From CAYMZZ01 sp046297935 (GTDB lineage Bacteria > Bacteroidota > Bacteroidia > Chitinophagales > Chitinophagaceae), in the NCBI GenBank assembly GCA_046297935.1, contig JBKBHA010000004.1, positions 372,001 to 436,000 of the forward strand: DNA of 64,000 bases. The letters are read 5' to 3'. The position numbers and the translations under genes were made by a program. The notes below the pieces were generated by a model, which worked only from the letters and a program-made list of their open reading frames with translations, searched no databases and was not told the origin of the DNA. Position 1 is the first letter of the stretch; every line of letters starts with the position of its first letter. Shown in pieces: positions 36,213-45,093 of this stretch.

Positions 36213-37739
36213 TTAATTATACTCCAATTTAGCAAAACATATGTAATTCCGGTAAATACAAGGTATAATCATTTGCCTGGAGCTCACCTGCTTGCCATAT
36301 TGGGGCATAAATTCGTACCCCCTCTCGAGGTTTTTCAGCGTAGGATTACGATTTATCTTGCCATCAGGCTGTAAACTGAAGTCTGTGAGAATCTGGCGGC
36401 GACTTTCGAAATTATTGAACAGGAAATGCACTTCTCCGCCAGTGTTCATGATGTTAAATGAAATAAGGTCATTGGTCTGATCATCCCACTGTTCTTTGGC
36501 AATTACGCTATTCCACTCCTTTTTTCCTTTGTTGTCAAATGAAATAATCACGATATTATCGGCCTGGTAACGAACGTTTTGATTATCGTACCAGCGGTTG
36601 CCCCAGATGCCACTGTAATAAGGCGAATAATAGTAGTAGTCGGTAGGTCGCAGGAACGGCGAGCCATACAAATAATTCCAGCGGTTCCATCCTCCGCCAA
36701 AACGGGAACTGGTATAAAAAGCTTCGCTTGCAATCACAAAGCCACCATCACGCCGGGTAACAATATTGCGGATAAAATAATCATTGAAGGCGGTCTTGGT
36801 AGTGGCGTTTCCTCTGGCTTCGCGACGCAATTCATCGCTAAATACAAGCGTATCTTCAATCAGTACTGCATCCTGTTTCTTATCCCATATATAAAAATAG
36901 TACCCTTCGGTATTGCCCCTTTTCTGTTTGTAGTAAAAGGAGGTCAGGAAATAACGCCGGTTGTAGTTGTCGGGTTTGATTTTGATTTCATCGAAAAAAA
37001 TCTTGTCGCTTCGCAACGGATGCATGGCAAAGGAATCGGCCTGCGCGTACTTAATGACAAAACTGGCATTTTCGATCGTCTCGTTATTGACTCGCTCAAA
37101 CTTACAGAATATCAGGTCTCCGTCGTTGTCGAGGTGAAATTCATTCAACATATCATCGCGGTCTTGCATTTCCAGCGTAAGCCTGCTCTTTTTGATCTGG
37201 CTCAGATTCTGATCAAACAGCATACTGGTAAAATGATAACGCTTCTTGTTCTTGCTGTTGATCTTCATGACCATTAGCTTGCTCTTATCCTCGCTGGTCA
37301 GTACGGTATATATCTTGTTGTCAGCTCCAAAGTTCACCTGGGTTGTATCCAGTTCCACCAGATCGCCAATCTGCTTCCCATTTCCATCGATCTTGGCAGC
37401 AGCGCAATGAATAATATTTTTCTTCCGATACTGGTAAATCATGTACACGAAGTCAGGATAAGGGAAGAAGTCCACGTTGATCACCCGGTCATTGTCGGGT
37501 AAATAAGTCTGATCAACGGTAGAAATTTGCTTCATATCATTATCCAGAATCGCAATCCAGTTTTTATTGCGCACACTTTTATATATCAGAAAATTTCCGT
37601 TGATCTTGCCAATGATCTCGAAATTCATCCTGCGCGAATCATCACGGTCAGGCTCGGAGTACACAATTCGCTGTGCACTGGATATCAGTCCCATAGTTAG
37701 AAATGCAATCGTCAACAGGACAGCACTCGCCATTTTCAT
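36213..37739 (-). CDS. Secreted protein of unknown function
   Basis: This 508-residue protein has a signal peptide (MKMASAVLLTIAFLTMGLISS, cleavage near SAQ) and no membrane helix afterwards. The rest looks like a repeated beta-strand protein, with phrases such as GNFLIYKSVRNKNWIAILDN and GDLIFCKFERVN spaced along it, suggesting a beta-propeller, plus a Tyr-rich loop (YYYYSPYYSGIWGNRWY). No catalytic motif is recognised. It is expected in the periplasm or on the surface. A -7-like box lies 22 bases upstream and the DUF6427 gene follows. Confidence 0.7.
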   Translation of the reverse strand: MKMASAVLLTIAFLTMGLISSAQRIVYSEPDRDDSRRMNFEIIGKINGNFLIYKSVRNKNWIAILDNDMKQISTVDQTYLPDNDRVINVDFFPYPDFVYMIYQYRKKNIIHCAAAKIDGNGKQIGDLVELDTTQVNFGADNKIYTVLTSEDKSKLMVMKINSKNKKRYHFTSMLFDQNLSQIKKSRLTLEMQDRDDMLNEFHLDNDGDLIFCKFERVNNETIENASFVIKYAQADSFAMHPLRSDKIFFDEIKIKPDNYNRRYFLTSFYYKQKRGNTEGYYFYIWDKKQDAVLIEDTLVFSDELRREARGNATTKTAFNDYFIRNIVTRRDGGFVIASEAFYTSSRFGGGWNRWNYLYGSPFLRPTDYYYYSPYYSGIWGNRWYDNQNVRYQADNIVIISFDNKGKKEWNSVIAKEQWDDQTNDLISFNIMNTGGEVHFLFNNFESRRQILTDFSLQPDGKINRNPTLKNLERGYEFMPQYGKQVSSRQMIIPCIYRNYICFAKLEYN

Positions 37740-37761
37740 AAAACTCTGATTTTTTACTGTT

Positions 37762-37769
37762 TAAAGTTA
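37762..37769 (-). promoter_or_regulatory. -7-like box of the secreted protein gene
   Basis: The minus strand reads TAACTTTA, seven of eight matches to TAnnTTTG, 22 bases before the ATG at 37739. Confidence 0.4.
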
Positions 37770-37900
37770 CCATAAGCCGCCCAAACGCCACTTATTTTGT
37801 TCAACTTTGATGCAGAAAACCTGCTTAATACACGAACGATTTTTTTCCGGCAAAAGTTGCAAACCCCGTGCCCCTTCGCAATCTTTTAACAGACTGCACG

Positions 37901-37928
37901 TTGTATTGTTTTTTTGCCTATACCTTTG
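37901..37928 (+). promoter_or_regulatory. Promoter of kup
   Basis: A -33-type TTG (37901-37903) and an exact -7 box TACCTTTG (37921-37928) are separated by 17 bp. Transcription would start near 37933, leaving a leader of about 50 bases before the GTG start codon. Confidence 0.55.
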
Positions 37929-37983
37929 TACCCGATCGAGGAGTATATACCCCGGGCAAAGCACCCTATCAACCACAAGCTAA

Positions 37984-39957
37984 GTGAAAGCATCGACCAA
38001 TAAAGCTACAGCAGCAGGGCTACTAATCGCGTTAGGAATTATTTACGGAGACATCGGCACTTCCCCTCTCTACGTATTCAATGCCATCATAAACGACCGC
38101 GTGGTCAACGAAGAGTTGATACTGGGTACCCTTTCTTTAATAATCTGGACCCTCACACTTCAAACCACCATCAAGTACGTTATCCTGATTCTTCGGGCTG
38201 ATAACCGGGGAGAAGGCGGCACTTTCGCTTTATATGCGTTGGTGCGGCGTCGAAAAAAATGGCTGGTAGTGCCGGCCATGATCGGAGGAGCAGCTTTATT
38301 GGCCGATGGCATCATTTGTCCTCCCATTTCCGTTACATCTGCGGTAGAGGGTCTGCAGAAGCTGCCTACGCTTCAGGGCATGGAAACACAGACAATCGTC
38401 ATCATTGTCATCTGTATTCTTTCCGCATTTTTCTTCTTACAGCAATTCGGTACGGCATCAATTGGAAAAATGTTTGGGCCCGTGATGTTTCTCTGGTTTA
38501 CCATGCTCGCTACACTGGGTATCATTCACGTGTTCGACGACCTTTCCATATTCAAGGCACTCAGTCCCCATTATGCGGTCCAGTTTCTGGCCAATTATCC
38601 CGAAGGATTCTGGTTGCTGGGCGCTGTATTTCTTTGTACCACGGGTGCTGAGGCACTCTACAGCGATCTGGGTCATTGCGGCCGCGAAAACATTCGTGTA
38701 TCCTGGATTTACGTAAAGACCTGCCTGCTGCTGAACTATTTCGGACAGGGAGCATACCTGCTGGCGCACCGGAGTGGTGTGGAAGTAACTCAGGCTGCCA
38801 AGGCACAATTAGGAATAAATGCTTTTTACGATTTAATGCCTCAATGGTTTATCATCTTCGGCGTTGTAATTGCTACCACTGCGGCCATCATCGCCAGCCA
38901 GGCCATGATATCGGGAGCTTTTACATTGATAAGTGAAGCCATGCGCCTCAATCTATGGCCGAAAATGAAGATTCGCTACCCAAGTGAGGAAAAAGGACAG
39001 CTGTTTATACCATCCATTAACCTGTTGATGTACCTGGGCTGTATCGGGGTGGTTCTCTATTTCCAGCGTTCCAGCGATATGGAAGCAGCGTATGGCCTTG
39101 CCATCATCGTCACCATGCTGGCCACTACCATTCTTTTTGCCAACTACCTGGTACTTCATCGCGTCAAATCAATATGGATTTATGTATTCCTGATTGCATA
39201 CCTGGTCATTGAGTTGGTTTACATGGTGGCGCTCCTCGATAAATTTATGCATGGCGGTTACATAACCCTGTTGTTGGGCGGACTCGTGTTTCTGGTTATG
39301 TGGGTTTGGTACAGGGCGCGCAAAATCAAGAACCGCTATGTCGAATTTGTGCGCATGGAGCACTATATACCCAAAATTCAGGAGCTCAGCAACGACAAGG
39401 CGGTACCCAAATATGCCACCCACCTGGTGTATTTGACGAGTGCCAATAATCCAAAAGAAATCGAACACAAGATTATCTACTCTATCCTGAACAAAAAGCC
39501 TAAGCGGGCCGACATTTACTGGTTTGTGCACGTCGATACCATGGACGACCCTTATACCTGCGAATACAAGGTGGATCATATCATTCCCAACGATATTATC
39601 CGCATCGATTTCCGCCTCGGATTTCGAATGGAACCTCGTATCAACCTGATGTTCCGGAAAGTGGTGGAAGATCTTGTGGCCAACAAAGAAGTAAATATCA
39701 TTAGCCGGTACGAAAGCCTGGCCAGCAGCAATATGGTCGGCGATTTTCAGTTTATGGTAATGGAAAAATACCTAAGCCAGGATAATGAACTGCCGTTTAT
39801 AGAACGGGTAGTAATGAAATTCTACTTCTGGCTGAAAGATCATAGTCTTTCGGAAGAAAGAGGTTTCGGGCTTGACCTGGCCAACGTAACAGTTGAAAAA
39901 TTTCCGCTGATTGTTTCTCCGGTTAGCAACCTCAAACTGCGGCGGGTAGAAGATTAG
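37984..39957 (+). CDS. kup: KUP family potassium uptake protein
   Basis: This 657-residue potassium/proton symporter of the inner membrane opens with the family motif GIIYGDIGTSPLY. About twelve helices follow in the first two thirds, including GEGGTFALYALV, GGAALLADGIICPP and FLCTTGAEALYSDLGHCG. The C-terminal ~200 residues are soluble. The start is GTG at 37984; an in-frame TAA directly precedes it, so no longer form exists. The next gene starts within a few bases of its stop. Confidence 0.96.
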   Translation: MKASTNKATAAGLLIALGIIYGDIGTSPLYVFNAIINDRVVNEELILGTLSLIIWTLTLQTTIKYVILILRADNRGEGGTFALYALVRRRKKWLVVPAMIGGAALLADGIICPPISVTSAVEGLQKLPTLQGMETQTIVIIVICILSAFFFLQQFGTASIGKMFGPVMFLWFTMLATLGIIHVFDDLSIFKALSPHYAVQFLANYPEGFWLLGAVFLCTTGAEALYSDLGHCGRENIRVSWIYVKTCLLLNYFGQGAYLLAHRSGVEVTQAAKAQLGINAFYDLMPQWFIIFGVVIATTAAIIASQAMISGAFTLISEAMRLNLWPKMKIRYPSEEKGQLFIPSINLLMYLGCIGVVLYFQRSSDMEAAYGLAIIVTMLATTILFANYLVLHRVKSIWIYVFLIAYLVIELVYMVALLDKFMHGGYITLLLGGLVFLVMWVWYRARKIKNRYVEFVRMEHYIPKIQELSNDKAVPKYATHLVYLTSANNPKEIEHKIIYSILNKKPKRADIYWFVHVDTMDDPYTCEYKVDHIIPNDIIRIDFRLGFRMEPRINLMFRKVVEDLVANKEVNIISRYESLASSNMVGDFQFMVMEKYLSQDNELPFIERVVMKFYFWLKDHSLSEERGFGLDLANVTVEKFPLIVSPVSNLKLRRVED

Positions 39958-39963
39958 TATGGT

Positions 39964-40794
39964 TTGGTCCGGATTTGTATATTCACATTCCAAACCACAC
40001 TGCAATTGCCAGACTGGCTATTATACGCGCTGTTAGGAATCGTCCTGCTATCTGTGCTTGCCTACTTCCTGCAGGAGCGATTTATATTTAAACCCGAAAA
40101 ATTACGTCCCGAGTTCCAATTCAAATACGATATTCCTTTCAGGGAATATTTTTTTGACGTGGCACCAGGCGTTCGCATCAATGGTCTGCACTTCCACCGC
40201 GATCAACCCACCGGACTTATACTCTACTTTCATGGCAACTCACGCAGCATAAAAGGATGGGCCAAATATGCGCGTGATTTTTATAAATACAACTACGACG
40301 TCGTGCTGGTCGACTATCGTGGTTTTGGTAAAAGCACCGGACCCCGCAGCGAAAAGGAAATGCTGCAGGATATGCAACACGTTTACGACGAACTGAAAAA
40401 GACCTGCGCCGAAGATCATATAATTGTTTATGGCCGCAGCATTGGCTCGGGTTTCGCTACCTGGCTTGCATCCCGAAACTCACCGCGCTACCTCATTCTG
40501 GATGCACCGTACTACAGCTTCCGGAAAGTGGCTGAACGTTTTCTGCCCATCTTACCAGTTCGTTACGTGCTACGCTATCACCTGCGGACTGATCAGTGGA
40601 TACGAAAAGTAAAATGCCATACCTATATTCTACATGGCACACGCGACTGGCTGATTCCCATCAAACACAGCGAACGCCTGAAAAAGATCAACCCCCGGAA
40701 AATCACCCTGATCTCCATCCCCGGTGGCGGCCACAACAATCTACCCAAATTCGACGCCTACCATGGCTTCATCCGCGATATTCTAAAAGAATAG
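39964..40794 (+). CDS. Membrane-anchored alpha/beta hydrolase, copy 1
   Basis: This protein of up to 276 residues has one N-terminal helix (LLYALLGIVLLSVLAYFLQE) and then an alpha/beta-hydrolase domain of the BEM46/ABHD13 type: YFHGNSRSIKGW, VDYRGFGKSTG, the nucleophile elbow GRSIGSG, HGTRDWLIPI with the acid Asp, and GGGHNNL with the catalytic His. The start codon is uncertain: no ATG is in frame, and TTG at 39964 or TTG at 40006 are candidates. It follows kup by six bases. A paralogue is at 44243. The substrate is unknown; the active site probably faces the periplasm or cytoplasm depending on topology. Confidence 0.82.
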   Translation: MVRICIFTFQTTLQLPDWLLYALLGIVLLSVLAYFLQERFIFKPEKLRPEFQFKYDIPFREYFFDVAPGVRINGLHFHRDQPTGLILYFHGNSRSIKGWAKYARDFYKYNYDVVLVDYRGFGKSTGPRSEKEMLQDMQHVYDELKKTCAEDHIIVYGRSIGSGFATWLASRNSPRYLILDAPYYSFRKVAERFLPILPVRYVLRYHLRTDQWIRKVKCHTYILHGTRDWLIPIKHSERLKKINPRKITLISIPGGGHNNLPKFDAYHGFIRDILKE

Positions 40795-40820
40795 TTTGTG
40801 GCAAATTGTTTGCCTACACC

Positions 40821-41295
40821 CACTCGGTTATTCGAGCCATGGTATTTACATCTCGCAAAAGTTGCCTTCAACCCCAGCGAGCTCCAGAGTAATGAGCAAA
40901 TTTCCGGCCTGCACCCACTCGGTTATTCGAGCCAGAGTATTTACATCTCGCAAGAGTTGCCTTCAACCCCAGCGAGCTCCCGACTAATGAGCAAGTTTCC
41001 GGCCTGCACCCACACGGTTATTCGAGCCAGGGTATTTACATCTCGCAAGAGTTGCCTTCAACCCCAGCGAGCTCCAGAGTAATGAGCAAATTTCCGGCCT
41101 GCACCCACTCGGTTATTCGACCCAGGGTATTTACATCTCGCAACAGTTGCCTTTAACCCCAGCGAGCTCCCGACTAATTAGCAAATTTCCGGCCTGCACC
41201 CACTCGGTTATTCGACCCAGGGTATTTACATCTCGCAACAGTTGCCTTCAACCCCAGCGAGATCCCGACTAATTAGCAAAAATCCGGCCTGCGCA
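40821..41295. repeat. Five tandem copies of a 95-bp intergenic repeat
   Basis: The unit begins CACTCGGTTATTCGA and also contains GTATTTACATCTCGCAA, GTTGCCTTCAACCCCAGCGAG and GCAAATTTCCGGCCTGCACC. Starts are at 40821, 40916, 41011, 41106 and 41201, exactly 95 bp apart, with few substitutions. A diverged partial copy precedes the first. The last copy merges into a hairpin terminator that shares the CCGGCCTGC word found in every unit. There are no spacers, so it is not a CRISPR array. The 599 bp between the hydrolase stop and the next ATG hold no convincing gene. Confidence 0.95.
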
Positions 41296-41311
41296 AGCAG
41301 GCCGGATTTTT
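41278..41311 (+). terminator. Strong hairpin terminator at the end of the 95-bp array
   Basis: AAAAATCCGGCCTGC pairs perfectly with GCAGGCCGGATTTTT around a GCAA tetraloop. It probably ends the kup/hydrolase transcript; the A and T tracts would make it bidirectional. Confidence 0.85.
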
Positions 41312-41380
41312 GTTGTTAAGGAAAGCAGAAATTCAAATACTTCAGGTAACAGTTTGATCGTTTGTAGGTCAAACTCTTAA

Positions 41381-41389
41381 AAGGAGGTG
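41381..41389 (+). promoter_or_regulatory. Strong Shine-Dalgarno of the lipoprotein gene
   Basis: AAGGAGGTG lies three bases before the ATG at 41393. Such a complete SD is rare here and fixes the start, although a GTG inside it is also in frame. Confidence 0.7.
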
Positions 41390-41392
41390 CTT

Positions 41393-42529
41393 ATGAACCT
41401 GAAACTCTACTCCGTAATTTTTTTGGCGTTGTTTCTTGTATCCTGTCGGTCGGCCGAAAAGCTGTATCAGCGAGGCGACTACGACGCAGCGGTGGAACTG
41501 GCTACCAAAAAGCTGGCAAAAAAGCCTGGCAATGTCGAGTTGATTGGCATTTTACAGGACGCCTACCGCTATGCAGTAGAAGATCATGAAGCGCGCATCC
41601 GCAATTTGTCTGCCAGCAATAATGATCTGCGTTTCGAACAAATATATAGTCAATACGCAAGTCTACAGCGTTTATACGATGCCATACGCCGTTCGCCTTC
41701 GGCCTACGATGTGGTGCAGCCAACCGATTACAGCAGCTATCTGCAGACTTATCGTGAAGAAGCAGGTAACATGCGCGAAACCCGGGGCGACGAGTTGATG
41801 TCGTTGAACGACAAGCAAAGCGCCCGGCAGGCCTACAATGAATACCAAAGGGCTCTCTCTCTAAAACCCGGCGATATCGTTCTCAAACAAAAAATGGACG
41901 AAGCTTATCTGAGCGCAGTCACATTTATAGAAATTGAGCCGCTTTCACGTTTCGGCATGCAGTATACGCAGTTTGGTTACGACTATAACCAGTTCAACTA
42001 CGATATGCTCCGTTATCTTAACAATAATCGAGGCAGCAATTTTCTGCAGTATTTTGGATCGAACGATCGAAGGGCACAGCCCGATTTCACCGTTGACCTT
42101 CGCTTTAGCGATGTGAATATCGGTCGTTTCAGAGATGAGCGTCAGACCCGCGAAGTAAGTAAACAGATCGTGTCAAAGGAAATCAGACATAAACCCGATT
42201 CGGTGACATATGAATACATCACCGTTAAAGCACGAATTACCATTACCACGCGTCAGCTCAGGGCCAGCGCTCTTTTGCAGGCTACAGCCCGTGAATCGGT
42301 CAACAACCGATATGTATGGAGCGATACTTACAGAGGTGACTACAACTGGGCATACCAGTTTGCCAGCTTTACCGGCGATGAGCGCGCACTTAGCGATGAT
42401 GATAAACGACTGCTTAATCAGCGCGAACAGCGTCCGCCGCATAACGACGAAATTATTCGGATCATCATGCAGGAAATAAGATCTAAAGCAGAATGCGGGA
42501 TAGCCGATTATTTCAGGCGATATAGCTAA
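41393..42529 (+). CDS. TPR-containing lipoprotein of unknown function
   Basis: This 378-residue protein has a lipoprotein signal (MNLKLYSVIFLALFLVSC), then a helical TPR-like start (AEKLYQRGDYDAAVELATKKLAKKPGN) and a second one at SARQAYNEYQRALSLKPGD. The second half (from about residue 220, PDFTVDLRFSDVNIG) is beta-rich with paired strands. It is likely attached to the outer membrane. I do not recognise a characterised homologue. Strong translation is suggested by the AAGGAGGTG SD. A perfect terminator starts at its stop codon. Confidence 0.78.
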   Translation: MNLKLYSVIFLALFLVSCRSAEKLYQRGDYDAAVELATKKLAKKPGNVELIGILQDAYRYAVEDHEARIRNLSASNNDLRFEQIYSQYASLQRLYDAIRRSPSAYDVVQPTDYSSYLQTYREEAGNMRETRGDELMSLNDKQSARQAYNEYQRALSLKPGDIVLKQKMDEAYLSAVTFIEIEPLSRFGMQYTQFGYDYNQFNYDMLRYLNNNRGSNFLQYFGSNDRRAQPDFTVDLRFSDVNIGRFRDERQTREVSKQIVSKEIRHKPDSVTYEYITVKARITITTRQLRASALLQATARESVNNRYVWSDTYRGDYNWAYQFASFTGDERALSDDDKRLLNQREQRPPHNDEIIRIIMQEIRSKAECGIADYFRRYS

Positions 42530-42563
42530 AAAAAGCCGACCGTTAAAAACGGTCGGCTTTTTT
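42529..42563. terminator. Bidirectional terminator
   Basis: AAAAAAGCCGACCG pairs perfectly with CGGTCGGCTTTTTT around a 7-base loop. It sits at the stop codon of the lipoprotein gene and before the end of the convergent serine hydrolase gene, serving both. Confidence 0.9.
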
Positions 42564-42598
42564 CCGGGGATAAATGCGCTCCTGTAATTAATGCACGA

Positions 42599-43663
42599 TC
42601 AATTGATAACTGCATTCAGTTTTCCCCAAAATTCATTGTCGAAACCTGATACAGCAAAGTTCGGATTACTCGGATTAGAAGCATCACCCATTCTTATCAC
42701 GACCATCTTTTTAGAAGGAACTACGTATATACGCTGATCTTCGGCACCCATAGCCGCATACATGTCGGCAGGAGCATTGGGTACGAGTGTTCCAGGGAAA
42801 TAGGTTTGTCCGCCCGGCACCATATAGCCCGTTTTACCGTTGAGCCACCATAAGTAGCCATAGGCAGGGTTGAGCGACTGTGAAGTATTAATGGCCTGGT
42901 TAAAAAAGGATTCTTCAATGACTTGCTCTGTTTTCCATTTGCCCCGGTTCAGCGCCATCAATCCAAAGCGTGCCATGCTTCGGGTATTGCTATGATAGAT
43001 TTTAAAGATCACACCGTTGTTCCAAAAGCCATCCATGCCCAGCTTTGCCTTCAGCCTGCTGTTGAAATAACTGTCAAAACTCTGTCCACTGGCGGCGGCC
43101 ACAATATCCATCAGTCGCTGAAATACGTTATGATAGGACCATCGCGTGCCGGCATCTGCCATATAGCTCAGGTTCGATCGGATCACCAGCTCACTCGAGT
43201 CGCTTAGGCCCGATGTCATGGTAAGCAAGTGGCGAACCGTGATCAGACTTTCTTTAGCCAGTGGTGCCACCGTCCATCCTGCTCCCAGATATTGCGAAGC
43301 TGCGGTATTGATATTGAGCAATCCTTCCTGCTGTGCAATGCCCGTAGTGGTGGCGGCTAGTGTTTTGCCGGCACTATTCCATTGCCAGGTGCTGCTGGCG
43401 GTATGCCCGTTGAAATATTCTTCCATCACAATCCGGCCATTTACAAGTATCATGAAGGATTTGCTGTTTTTTTGAGCGAGGTAGTCTTTCAGGTCCGCTA
43501 TCGCCGCCAAATTCCAACCCAGGCTGGCAGGCGTTGTTCGTTGCCAGGCCGTATCAGAATTAGATGGGAAATACATCGTGTCTTCCTGCTCCGGAGGATT
43601 CGATTCTTTGCTGCAGGCAGTAAATAAAGCGAGCGCTACAATTGGGTACAATAGGCGTTGCAT
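42599..43663 (-). CDS. Beta-lactamase-fold serine hydrolase lipoprotein
   Basis: This 354-residue protein has a lipoprotein signal ending in FTACS and a class C beta-lactamase/penicillin-binding fold. The SxxK nucleophile is in WNSAGKTLAA and the YxN-type motif in RWSYHNVFQRL. The third motif, usually KTG or HxG, appears as VPGGQT. Members act as D-aminopeptidases, esterases or carboxypeptidases; the reaction here cannot be assigned. A second, larger member of the same superfamily is at 56264. It is convergent with the lipoprotein gene. Confidence 0.85.
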   Translation of the reverse strand: MQRLLYPIVALALFTACSKESNPPEQEDTMYFPSNSDTAWQRTTPASLGWNLAAIADLKDYLAQKNSKSFMILVNGRIVMEEYFNGHTASSTWQWNSAGKTLAATTTGIAQQEGLLNINTAASQYLGAGWTVAPLAKESLITVRHLLTMTSGLSDSSELVIRSNLSYMADAGTRWSYHNVFQRLMDIVAAASGQSFDSYFNSRLKAKLGMDGFWNNGVIFKIYHSNTRSMARFGLMALNRGKWKTEQVIEESFFNQAINTSQSLNPAYGYLWWLNGKTGYMVPGGQTYFPGTLVPNAPADMYAAMGAEDQRIYVVPSKKMVVIRMGDASNPSNPNFAVSGFDNEFWGKLNAVIN

Positions 43664-43809
43664 AGGTTGATTTTGGGTACTTTGACCGGGAGAAATCCGG
43701 AAGATTTAAACGCATAAGATATTTTTTTATTTTCAGTCTTCAAATACCGCATATTGCCCGGCAAACCAATGAATTAATACGGCATCATCGGTTTTAAGGC
43801 GGCCCCGCT

Positions 43810-43817
43810 TATCTTTA
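43810..43817 (+). promoter_or_regulatory. -7-like box of the Dabb gene
   Basis: TATCTTTA matches TAnnTTTG in seven of eight positions, seven bases before the ATG at 43825. Confidence 0.45.
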
Positions 43818-43824
43818 TCGGAAA

Positions 43825-44232
43825 ATGTCTTACCAAACACGAAAGGAGTTTCTGGCCATGGCAGCCAGCCTGGCCGCGCCGGGACTACTGCTGGCTGGCA
43901 CTTCTTCTAAATCAGCATCCATGCAGGTTGTACATCACGTTTTTTTCTGGCTCAGGCGCCCCGGCAATGCGGCAGATAAAGCCGAACTGATAAAAGGATT
44001 AAAGACCCTGAGTGCAGTACCACAGGTAAAGAAACTGCTGGTAGGCACCCCCGCCAGTACCGAAAAGCGCGAAGTGGTAGATAATAGTTTCGATGTGTCG
44101 GAGCTCATGTATTTCGACAACGCGGCCGATCAGGACGCTTATCAGGTACATCCTGTACACAAAGCCTTTGTTGATGCATATAGCCATTTGTGGGAAAGAG
44201 TAGTGGTGTACGATATGCTGGTGCAGGAGTAA
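43825..44232 (+). CDS. Dabb (stress-responsive A/B barrel) domain protein, exported
   Basis: This 135-residue protein has an N-terminal R-K-x-F-L segment and hydrophobic stretch (TRKEFLAMAASLAAPGLLLA), which looks like a Tat-type signal. A single Dabb ferredoxin-like domain follows: VVHHVFFWLRR at the start, LLVGTPAS, FDVSELMYFDNAADQDAYQ and HPVHKAFVD. Dabb proteins are small dimeric barrels with varied roles. Its stop codon overlaps the -7 box of the next gene. Confidence 0.82.
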   Translation: MSYQTRKEFLAMAASLAAPGLLLAGTSSKSASMQVVHHVFFWLRRPGNAADKAELIKGLKTLSAVPQVKKLLVGTPASTEKREVVDNSFDVSELMYFDNAADQDAYQVHPVHKAFVDAYSHLWERVVVYDMLVQE

Positions 44233-44237
44233 ATTTG
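44230..44237 (+). promoter_or_regulatory. -7 box of hydrolase copy 2, overlapping a stop codon
   Basis: TAAATTTG matches TAnnTTTG exactly; its first three bases are the TAA stop of the Dabb gene. The ATG at 44243 starts five bases after it, so a leaderless transcript is expected. Confidence 0.55.
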
Positions 44238-44242
44238 CACAC

Positions 44243-45061
44243 ATGAAATGGCGGATCACCAAAAAAGGGGCCAGGCGCTGGCTGATTGCGACACTGATTG
44301 GCTACCTGCTGGTGGGCATCGCACTCTACTTTTTACAGGAAAAATTTTTGTTTCATCCCGAAACCATTGCTGAGGGTCAGCCGCTGAAGGTCAGTCAGCC
44401 TCATGAAGAATTGCGCCTGCCGGTTACCAACGAGCGGCTGATTCATGTTACCCGGTTTCCGGTACCCGACTCCACCCGCAAAGGACTCATTATTTATTTT
44501 CATGGTAACCGCGGCAGCGTGGAACGGCATGCGCCCCAGGCCGATCTTTTTTTGCCCCATGGCTGGGAGGTTTGGATGCCCGATTACCCCGGCTATGGCA
44601 AGAGCACAGGCCCCCGTACCGAACAAAGTATAAAAGAAGAAGCCGAACTGGTGTATAAACTGGCACGCAGCCGCTTTGCTGCCAACAGCATCATCATCTA
44701 TGGCCGCAGCATGGGCAGCGGCCCCGCCACCTGGCTGGCCTCGCGGGTCGATTGCCGGCGACTCGTACTCGAAAGCCCTTATACCAGCATACCCGATCTA
44801 ATGCGCGACTACACCTTTATCTATCCAACTTCGCTAATGTCGAAATACCAGTTCAACAATGCCGAAATTTTGCCCGAGGTAGATGCGCCCATCAGTATTT
44901 TTCACGGTACCGCCGACAATACTATTTCCATTAAGCATGCCCGCCGTCTTAGCCGCATTAGCCATAGCAAAACATCACTGATAGAAATCAAAGCTGCCGC
45001 CCATAACAATCTTCCCGAGTTTCCGCGTTTTTTTGAGGAAATACGAAAGCTGCTGGAATAA
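44243..45061 (+). CDS. Membrane-anchored alpha/beta hydrolase, copy 2
   Basis: This 272-residue paralogue of the gene at 39964 has the same plan: one N-terminal helix (WLIATLIGYLLVGIALYFLQE), then FLFHPE, YFHGNRGSVERH, PDYPGYGKSTGPRTE, nucleophile GRSMGSGPATWLASR, the acid Asp in FHGTADNTISI and the His in AAHNNLPEF. The shared YFLQE(R/K)F(I/L)F(K/H)PE start and GPRxE motif show common origin. It is probably transcribed from its own promoter and ended by a hairpin at its stop codon. Substrate unknown. Confidence 0.88.
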   Translation: MKWRITKKGARRWLIATLIGYLLVGIALYFLQEKFLFHPETIAEGQPLKVSQPHEELRLPVTNERLIHVTRFPVPDSTRKGLIIYFHGNRGSVERHAPQADLFLPHGWEVWMPDYPGYGKSTGPRTEQSIKEEAELVYKLARSRFAANSIIIYGRSMGSGPATWLASRVDCRRLVLESPYTSIPDLMRDYTFIYPTSLMSKYQFNNAEILPEVDAPISIFHGTADNTISIKHARRLSRISHSKTSLIEIKAAAHNNLPEFPRFFEEIRKLLE

Positions 45062-45074
45062 TCCAACAGCTTTT
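45046..45074 (+). terminator. Terminator overlapping the stop codon of hydrolase copy 2
   Basis: AAAGCTGcTGGA pairs with TCCAaCAGCTTT around an ATAA loop that contains the TAA stop codon, followed by T residues. Confidence 0.75.
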
Positions 45075-45093
45075 ACGTGCTACTTCACATTCA

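Noticed and set aside
40796..41082. Short frames inside the 95-bp repeats (CTHSVIRARVFTSRKSCLQPQ)
   Set aside because: They repeat only because the DNA repeats; no start signal or known domain is present.
40821..41295. CRISPR-like direct repeats
   Set aside because: The 95-bp units are contiguous with no unique spacers, and no cas genes are nearby.
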